A stretch of 10,393 nucleotides of DNA, from NCBI GenBank assembly GCA_041675185.1, contig JBAYUH010000027.1:1-10393 (forward strand), given 5' to 3'. Below are positions 5,854 to 10,393 of this stretch, piece by piece (the first letter of the stretch is position 1; each line of letters opens with the position of its first letter). The notes below the pieces were generated by a model. That model was not told the DNA's origin, ran no database searches, and worked only from the letters and a program-made list of their open reading frames with translations. This DNA comes from UBA1557 sp041675185. GTDB taxonomy: Bacteria; Patescibacteriota; Patescibacteriia; Magasanikbacterales; UBA922. Position numbers and translations under genes: made by a program.

Positions 5854-5879
5854 AAAATAGTCACATATGTGACTATTTT
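5854..5879 (-). terminator. Intrinsic terminator of pyrG (26-base perfect palindrome)
   Basis: The 26 bases are exactly self-complementary about 5866/5867, centred 25 bases past the pyrG stop. On the - strand the second arm ends in a T-run continuing to 5853. The apical bases must open to form a loop, leaving a stem of about 11 bp. A role as a binding site for a dimeric regulator is possible, but its place after a stop codon favours termination. Confidence 0.75.
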
Positions 5880-5891
5880 AAAAATCTAAAA

Positions 5892-7529
5892 TTACTTCAA
5901 TTTTAAAATTGCTTTTACAAATTCTCTAAACAAAGGATGTGGTTTCATCGGACGACTCTTGAACTCTGGATGAAATTGGGTACCAACAAAAAAAGGATGA
6001 TTTTTCAGCTCTATAATTTCCACTAAATCAGACTCAGGATTAATACCTACCACTTCCAAACCAGCATTATTCATCTCATCTCTATAATCGTTGTTAAATT
6101 CATAGCGATGTCTGTGACGTTCACTAATAACATCTTGACCATAAGCCTCAAAAACCTTGGTATCGTGACGTAGGGCACAATCATAGGCTCCTAGACGCAT
6201 AGTACCACCGTATCTATGATTCTTCACATTACTTTCTTGATTTGGATTGATATGAATTACTGGTTCTGTAGTTTTTGGATCCATTTCCACAGTATTTGCT
6301 TTTTTCTTTCCCAAAACATTGCGTACAAATTCAATACTAGCCAATTGCATACCATAACAAAGACCAAAATAAGGCACTTTGTTTTCACGAGCAAATTGTA
6401 TGGCATTGATAATTCCCTCCACTCCTCTAGTCCCAAAACCACCTGGTACAATTATACCATCAAAATTTTTTAAATCTTTTACTTTGTTTTTATTTTTTTC
6501 GAATTCTTCAGAATTTATCCAAGTCAAAACTGGCTTAACATCACTAAACCAACAAGCATGTTTGATAGCTTCAATAACAGAAATATAAGAATCAGACAAA
6601 GTAAATTTACCAGTATCAAAATATTTTCCAATAAGAGCAATTTTTATTTCTTTCTTACTATTTTCTATTTTATTTACAAATTTTTTCCATTCAGTCAAAT
6701 CTGTTTTAGCACTTTTAATTTTGAGGGCTTTCAATAATTTGTTGCCTATATTTTGATTTTCCATCCTAATGGGAATTTCATAAATTGACGAAACATCAGG
6801 GGCAGAAATACAATTTTCTCTTGGTACACCACAAAATACTGCTAATTTTTCACTACGAGGTCTATCTAATTCCATAGAACCACGAGCAACTATAATATTT
6901 GCCTGTATACCAGCAGTATTCAAAGTTCTAGAAGCATATTGTGTTGGTTTAGTCTTCATCTCTCCCAAATGTGATGGTACTGGCAAATAACTAACCAATA
7001 CAAAAGCTACATCATTTGGATTTTGCATTTTCATCATACGAGCAGCTTCAAGAAAAATAAGATTTTGGTATTCGCCAAGAGTTCCACCAACTTCTATCAA
7101 AGTAATGTCAGCATCTTTTGTAATAGCAGCATTTTTGATACGTCTTATTACTTCTTCTGGTACATGTGGTACTACTTCTACACATTTACCTTTGTACTTC
7201 ATAGCTCTCTCATTTTCAATAATAGTAAGATAGACTCTACCAGTCGTCATGTAATTACTAGAGTACAAATCTGTATCCAAAAAACGTTCGTAATTACCCA
7301 TGTCTTGATCAGTCTCGTCTCCATCATCAGTAACAAATACTTCACCATGTTCAATCGGATTCATAGTACCAGCATCTACATTGATATAAGGATCTATTTT
7401 CAAAGCAGTAACAGAAAAACCTTTAGCTTTGAAAATAGCCCCCAAAGAAGCAGTTGTCACACCTTTGCCAACACCACTAAGTACACCACCAACGACAAAT
7501 ACAAATTTACGTTTTTTGATTTTTGACAT
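5892..7529 (-). CDS. pyrG: CTP synthase
   Basis: This enzyme makes CTP from UTP, ATP and glutamine in the cytosol, the last step of pyrimidine nucleotide synthesis. At 545 residues it equals the family norm. The N-terminal synthetase domain (1-~270) has the P-loop GGVLSGVGKG (14-23), KIDPYINVDAGTM (44-56), HGEVFVTDDG (61-70), VGGTLG (147-152) and the UTP-site KTKPTQ (192-197). The C-terminal class-I glutamine amidotransferase domain (~295-545) has GGFGTRG (363-369), the nucleophile C391 in GLCYGMQ, RHRHRYEFN (471-479) and the H520/E522 pair in QFHPEF. Residues 153-155 are EYQ where E. coli has DIE at the CTP feedback site. The ATG start at 7529 fits and has no Shine-Dalgarno sequence. It appears monocistronic, with its own promoter (7708) and terminator (5854). 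Confidence 0.97.
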   Translation of the reverse strand: MSKIKKRKFVFVVGGVLSGVGKGVTTASLGAIFKAKGFSVTALKIDPYINVDAGTMNPIEHGEVFVTDDGDETDQDMGNYERFLDTDLYSSNYMTTGRVYLTIIENERAMKYKGKCVEVVPHVPEEVIRRIKNAAITKDADITLIEVGGTLGEYQNLIFLEAARMMKMQNPNDVAFVLVSYLPVPSHLGEMKTKPTQYASRTLNTAGIQANIIVARGSMELDRPRSEKLAVFCGVPRENCISAPDVSSIYEIPIRMENQNIGNKLLKALKIKSAKTDLTEWKKFVNKIENSKKEIKIALIGKYFDTGKFTLSDSYISVIEAIKHACWFSDVKPVLTWINSEEFEKNKNKVKDLKNFDGIIVPGGFGTRGVEGIINAIQFARENKVPYFGLCYGMQLASIEFVRNVLGKKKANTVEMDPKTTEPVIHINPNQESNVKNHRYGGTMRLGAYDCALRHDTKVFEAYGQDVISERHRHRYEFNNDYRDEMNNAGLEVVGINPESDLVEIIELKNHPFFVGTQFHPEFKSRPMKPHPLFREFVKAILKLK

Positions 7530-7547
7530 ATTTTAATTAATTATTTT

Positions 7548-7665
7548 TGTTAAAAATGTTGTAATTGTTATAAATGTTAAAAATGTTTATTGATTAAAAA
7601 AATTCAATATCAATTTTAACAATTGAAACAATTAAAACAAACAAAGTGATATAACATTTACAACA
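7548..7665 (-). repeat. Inverted and direct repeats in the long pyrG leader
   Basis: Between the predicted start site (~7701) and the pyrG ATG lie about 170 very AT-rich bases without a gene. Arms 7557-7572 and 7650-7665 are complementary over 16 positions with a single mismatch (7565/7657). Inside them 7576-7582 pairs with 7614-7620. A 13-base direct repeat (tgttaaaaatgtt) occurs at 7548-7560 and 7575-7587. In such AT-rich DNA some pairing is expected by chance, but a 16-position arm is long. It might fold as an mRNA leader structure. Confidence 0.45.
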
Positions 7666-7707
7666 GTTAGAACAACTCTAACATCTTCAATAATAACAAT
7701 GTCACAC

Positions 7708-7737
7708 ATTATACCAGATTTAATAAAATCTGTGTAA
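7708..7737 (-). promoter_or_regulatory. Promoter for pyrG (extended -10 TGG-TATAAT)
   Basis: On the - strand a perfect TATAAT (7708-7713) is preceded by TGG (7716-7714). A weak -35 candidate, TTACAC (7732-7737), is 18 bases away and sits inside a repeated motif. The core is the same as ahead of glyA. It implies a leader of about 170 bases. Confidence 0.6.
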
Positions 7738-7759
7738 TCTAAAAAAATCTGTGTAATCT
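7725..7759. repeat. Two direct copies of a 16-base motif upstream of pyrG
   Basis: aaaatctgtgtaatct occurs at 7725-7740 and again at 7744-7759, followed by a partial third unit (ctgtgta, 7758-7764). The copies lie over and just upstream of the -35 position of the pyrG promoter and just after the rplI terminator. They may be protein-binding repeats or part of a dispersed intergenic element. Confidence 0.6.
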
Positions 7760-7766
7760 GTGTATT

Positions 7767-7789
7767 AAAAAACCACCGAGAGTCGGTGG
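7767..7789 (-). terminator. Intrinsic terminator of rplI
   Basis: On the - strand CCACCGA (7789-7783) pairs perfectly with TCGGTGG (7779-7773) around CTC, followed by six T (7772-7767). It begins three bases after the rplI stop codon. This is a textbook hairpin plus T-run. Confidence 0.88.
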
Positions 7790-7792
7790 AGC

Positions 7793-8239
7793 TTATTCCT
7801 CAGAGACAATAACTCTGATATCAGCTTCAAGTCCATGATTAAAAGATATGTGGATATCATATTCTCCAATATCTTTTATTGGTTCTTCCAATTTGATTTG
7901 TTCTGGTTTTACAATCACTGACAATTGCTTTTTGATAGCTTGTGCTAATTTGGTAGAATTTATTGCTGCATAAAGTGTACCTGTATTACTAACCTTAGCA
8001 ATAATTTCTATTTCTTCACCATCTAATCTACCAGCAATTTTTTGTTGAGATTCAAGTTCGACTTCCATTTGTTTAGTTTTTTTCTTGTCTTGTTTTGTCA
8101 ATTTGTCTATCTCAAAATCTGTAGCCATAATAGCTAGATTTTGTTTCATCAAAAAATTGCGAGCATAGCCATCAGAGACTTCTTTTATGTCACCTTTCTT
8201 AGCTGTACCCTTCACGTCTTTTAAGAAAATTACTTTCAT
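7793..8239 (-). CDS. rplI: Large-subunit ribosomal protein bL9
   Basis: bL9 binds 23S rRNA near the base of the L1 stalk and reaches toward neighbouring ribosomes; it helps maintain reading frame. The 148 residues match the usual 147-149. The N-terminal rRNA-binding domain is unmistakable (MKVIFLKDVKGTAKKGDIKE, then VSDGYARNFLMKQNLA, residues 1-38). A charged helix (~45-75) links to the C-terminal domain (~80-148), which ends IRVIVSEE. The start is the ATG at 8239; the ATG at 8260 would add seven residues absent from the family. Its -10 box ends only 9 bases before the ATG, so the mRNA is nearly leaderless. CPR groups differ in whether they keep bL9, so its presence carries taxonomic information. 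Confidence 0.96.
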   Translation of the reverse strand: MKVIFLKDVKGTAKKGDIKEVSDGYARNFLMKQNLAIMATDFEIDKLTKQDKKKTKQMEVELESQQKIAGRLDGEEIEIIAKVSNTGTLYAAINSTKLAQAIKKQLSVIVKPEQIKLEEPIKDIGEYDIHISFNHGLEADIRVIVSEE

Positions 8240-8248
8240 AATAATTAT

Positions 8249-8277
8249 ATTATAGGACAATATTGATTTTTATGCAA
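8249..8277 (-). promoter_or_regulatory. Promoter for rplI (TTGCAT-N17-TATAAT)
   Basis: On the - strand TTGCAT (8272-8277) precedes a perfect TATAAT (8249-8254) by exactly 17 bases. A start site near 8242 leaves only about three bases before the rplI ATG at 8239. It interlocks with the oppositely oriented promoter at 8263-8291. Confidence 0.75.
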
Positions 8278-8291
8278 GAAGATGTTATACT
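8263..8291 (+). promoter_or_regulatory. Probable promoter for era (TTGATT-N17-TATACT), overlapping the rplI promoter
   Basis: On the + strand TTGATT (8263-8268), a 17-base spacer and TATACT (8286-8291) preceded by TGt (extended -10) form a good promoter. Start near 8298 gives a ~144-base leader for era. A second candidate -10, TACAAT at 8420-8425, would give a leader of about 10 bases but lacks a -35. Confidence 0.6.
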
Positions 8292-8307
8292 AGTCAAAAG
8301 TCTTTGA

Positions 8308-8374
8308 AGTCCATAAAGTAAAAAGTTACTCGACTTTATAGACTTTAGACTTTATAAACTTTTAGACTCTAAAC
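8308..8374 (+). repeat. Hairpin and tandem GACTTTA-type repeats in the era leader
   Basis: Positions 8308-8319 and 8333-8344 pair over 12 bases with one mismatch. From 8332 the sequence is a run of related units (gactttata, gacttta, gactttata, aactttta, gactctaaa). No T-run follows, so it is not an ordinary terminator. The remaining leader (8375-8441) is AT-rich and shows nothing further apart from the TACAAT noted with the promoter. Confidence 0.5.
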
Positions 8375-8441
8375 AAAATTAACAATTTCTAAATAATAGC
8401 TAGTTAAAGCAAAATAATTTACAATAAAGTAAGATACCTCT

Positions 8442-9290
8442 ATGAAATCAGGATTCGCAGTACTAATAGGACGTTCCAATGTTGGAAAATCCACTCTTCT
8501 CAATACTATAGTAGGTACCAAAATTGCTGCTACTTCTTTTCGTGCCCAAATGACTAGACAAGTTATCCATGGTGTGGTCAATGATCCTGAAGGTCAAATA
8601 GTTTTTGTTGATACTCCTGGTATTTTCAAAGATAAGAAAAATAGACTTACTGGTAAACTCATTGAAAAAGCCAAAGAATCTTTATCTGGTGTAGATGTAA
8701 TACTCTATGTAGTAGACCCAAGTAGAGAAATTGGTGACGAAGAAAAATATACTTACGGTCTAATACGTCATTTAGACATTCCAAAAATTTTGGTAATAAA
8801 TAAGAGCGATTTACACAAAGACGAAAAAAAACATTTACAAAGTTATTTAGGGTGGGGTTCAGATTTTGCTGGTGTTTTCGAACTTTCTGCTCTTCGCGCT
8901 AGCCATATTCAACCATTAATAAAAAAAGTCATAGAATTGATGCCAGAAGGAGAACCTGTATACGAAAATTCTCAACTTACCAATATTACTGATGTATTCT
9001 GGATAGCTGAAATTATACGCGAAAAAGTATTTTCTGTTTTTGAAAAAGAAATACCTTATTCAATCACTGTTGAGGTAGATGATTTGGAAGAAAAACCAGA
9101 TGTTTTTGTAATTTCAGCCAGAATTCTCACAGATGCTGAACGTTACAAAAAGATGATTATTGGCAAAGGTGGACTAAAGATAAAAGAAATTGGACAAATG
9201 TCCAGACGCGAACTAGAACAAGCTCTAAACAAAAAAGTATTTTTGGAATTAGAAGTAGAAGTAGACAAACATTGGGTAGACAGAGTTTAA
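8442..9290 (+). CDS. era: GTPase Era
   Basis: Era is an essential GTPase that binds 16S rRNA near its 3' end and assists 30S maturation and cell-cycle control. At 282 residues it is slightly shorter than E. coli Era (301). GTPase motifs are G1 GRSNVGKST (10-18), switch I with MTRQVIHG (37-44), G3 DTPG (57-60), G4 NKSD (120-123) and G5 SAL (149-151). The C-terminal type-II KH domain has EKEIPYS (201-207) and its GxxG loop IIGKGG (239-244). In switch I the usual KPQTTR reads RAQMTR, and the linker lacks the usual QxRF motif (QLTN at 178-181). The ATG at 8442 has no clear Shine-Dalgarno sequence and begins right at the G domain. The KH domain normally reads the 16S tail carrying the anti-Shine-Dalgarno sequence, of interest given the missing ribosome binding sites here. 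Confidence 0.95.
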   Translation: MKSGFAVLIGRSNVGKSTLLNTIVGTKIAATSFRAQMTRQVIHGVVNDPEGQIVFVDTPGIFKDKKNRLTGKLIEKAKESLSGVDVILYVVDPSREIGDEEKYTYGLIRHLDIPKILVINKSDLHKDEKKHLQSYLGWGSDFAGVFELSALRASHIQPLIKKVIELMPEGEPVYENSQLTNITDVFWIAEIIREKVFSVFEKEIPYSITVEVDDLEEKPDVFVISARILTDAERYKKMIIGKGGLKIKEIGQMSRRELEQALNKKVFLELEVEVDKHWVDRV

Positions 9291-9307
9291 CAATACAAAA
9301 CAAAATT

Positions 9308-9335
9308 TTAAAAAACACCATTTGGTGTTTTTTAA
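9308..9335. terminator. Bidirectional intrinsic terminator between convergent era and infB
   Basis: Arms 9308-9319 and 9324-9335 pair over 12 bp around ATTT, with A-runs and T-runs at the ends, so it can stop both the + strand era transcript and the - strand infB transcript. It lies 17 bases past the era stop and 22 bases past the infB stop. Confidence 0.88.
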
Positions 9336-9357
9336 TTTACTATTTTTTTATATAAAT

Positions 9358-10393
9358 TTAAAGAAATTGTATTTCTCTTGCCTTTGTTTCTTCGGTATAG
9401 AATTCCAATACATCATCTACTTCTAATCTAGATTTACCTTCGAATCTTACTCCACATTCCATACCTTCATGGACTTCTTTGGTGACAGATTGTCCAAGAC
9501 GACATTCTGTAATTTTACCATTGCCCACATCCAATTTTTCACGTTTTACTCTAGCCAAAACATTTTTCATTACTTTTCCACTTTCAATTCTTCCACCAAC
9601 AATCATAGCGCCTTTTTCTTTTCTAAATATTGCTACCACTTTCATAATACCAAATTCAGTAATTATTTTTTCATCGCTTAGCAATCTACCCAATTCTTCT
9701 TTTACCCAATTGATAAGATCGTAAATAACATCGTATTGCAAAAATTGTACATTCTCTTCACGCATCATACTACCAGCCAAAGGTGTGGCATTAACATTGA
9801 AACCAATCACAGTAGCCCCACTTGTTGACGCTTTTTTGACGTCATCTTCAGTAATATTTCCCAATCCTTTACCAATAATTTTTACACCGACTTCAGCATG
9901 TCTAATTTTTTCAAAAGAAGAAACAATAGCTTCAAGAGAACCAAGTACATCAGCTTTGACAATAATATTTAGAGTTTTTTTGTTTTCTTCACTACTTTCA
10001 TCATTATCCACAATAATAGTACGTTCAGCACCTGTTTGTCGAGATTTTTTTTCTCTCAAATTTATTTCTGTAGCCGTATTTTGTCTTGTGATATCTAGTA
10101 CGTCACCTACTTCTGGAGCTATTTTAAAACCAATAATTTGGATAGGAACCGAAGGGCCAGCTTCATCGACTAAGTCAGCTTTGTAATTCTTCATAGCTCT
10201 GACTTTGCCATAAATTTCATTGTTTAGAACAAGTTTGTCACCACGATGCAAAGTACCTGATTGTATAAGTACTGTAGCTACAGGACCCATACCTTTGTCA
10301 ACATTGGATTCAATTACTGTTCCAATAGCAGGTAGATCTGGATCAGCTTGTATCTTGCTTTCATTCATATCAGCAACCAAAAGTAAAACATCA
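9358..10393 (-). CDS. infB: Translation initiation factor IF-2, C-terminal part (partial at right edge)
   Basis: IF2 is the GTPase that places fMet-tRNA on the 30S subunit and promotes subunit joining. The frame is open through the right window edge; TTG at 10380 is internal (the residues just before it read DVLLL, continuing into VADMNES, a typical IF2 G-domain end). About 345 residues are visible: end of the G domain, domain II beta-barrel (IGTVIESNVDKGMGPVATVL through the RGDKLVL segment), a charged linker (ERTIIVDNDESSEENKK), domain III (IIVKADVLGSLEAI through GFNV), the connecting helix (YDVIYDLINWVKEELGRLL), and domain IV that binds fMet-tRNA (FRKEKGAMIVGGRIESGKV, EGMECGVRFE) ending at 9358. 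The G1-G4 motifs lie outside the window. No rbfA follows downstream; the gene ends at the shared terminator. Confidence 0.96.
   Translation of the reverse strand, partial: DVLLLVADMNESKIQADPDLPAIGTVIESNVDKGMGPVATVLIQSGTLHRGDKLVLNNEIYGKVRAMKNYKADLVDEAGPSVPIQIIGFKIAPEVGDVLDITRQNTATEINLREKKSRQTGAERTIIVDNDESSEENKKTLNIIVKADVLGSLEAIVSSFEKIRHAEVGVKIIGKGLGNITEDDVKKASTSGATVIGFNVNATPLAGSMMREENVQFLQYDVIYDLINWVKEELGRLLSDEKIITEFGIMKVVAIFRKEKGAMIVGGRIESGKVMKNVLARVKREKLDVGNGKITECRLGQSVTKEVHEGMECGVRFEGKSRLEVDDVLEFYTEETKAREIQFL

Noticed and set aside
8240..8260. ATG at 8260 as the rplI start
   Set aside because: Adds seven residues lacking in bL9 proteins and would lie over the -10 box of its promoter.

Overview
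The window looks like chromosome from an AT-rich, small-genome bacterium of the Candidate Phyla Radiation (Patescibacteria), most likely a Parcubacteria-type lineage. The grounds are the low G+C of the housekeeping genes, short compact proteins, start codons without Shine-Dalgarno sequences, and the mix of a Fibrobacter-type (FISUMP) surface protein with core genes. The presence of bL9 fits Parcubacteria better than the CPR groups reported to have lost it (family knowledge, from memory). Stops are ordinary TAA/TGA and no gene needs recoded UGA. Assignment below 'CPR' is inference.

Left part (1-1149): the 3' end of a secreted or surface FISUMP-domain protein. Its last ~200 bases are sharply G+C-rich and full of NNC codons, the pattern expected of the variable region of a diversity-generating retroelement (DGR). 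No template repeat or reverse transcriptase lies in the window. A small, unrecognised, hydrophilic, probably helical protein follows. Next comes a + strand unit, glyA-tsaE (1309-2985), behind an extended -10 promoter: serine hydroxymethyltransferase and the ATPase of tRNA t6A synthesis.

Middle (3060-7529), all on the - strand: pyrG (CTP synthase) with its own terminator; a small orphan gene (5438-5770) with promoter and terminator; an apparent stand-alone structured RNA of ~227 nt (5055-5281) with a near-consensus promoter and intrinsic terminator; rarA (replication-fork AAA+ ATPase); and queH (epoxyqueuosine reductase), separated from rarA by a 16-bp inverted repeat.

Right part: rplI (bL9) on the - strand and era (ribosome-assembly GTPase) on the + strand are divergent, with two interlocked promoters between them. 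The C-terminal third of infB (IF2) enters from the right edge and converges on era across a shared bidirectional terminator.

Functionally most of the window serves translation: tRNA modification (tsaE, queH), ribosome structure and assembly (rplI, era), initiation (infB), plus one-carbon and CTP supply. The least ordinary parts are the probable DGR target at the left edge and the unassigned structured RNA at 5055-5281. There is no CRISPR array, insertion sequence, tRNA or rRNA that I can see.
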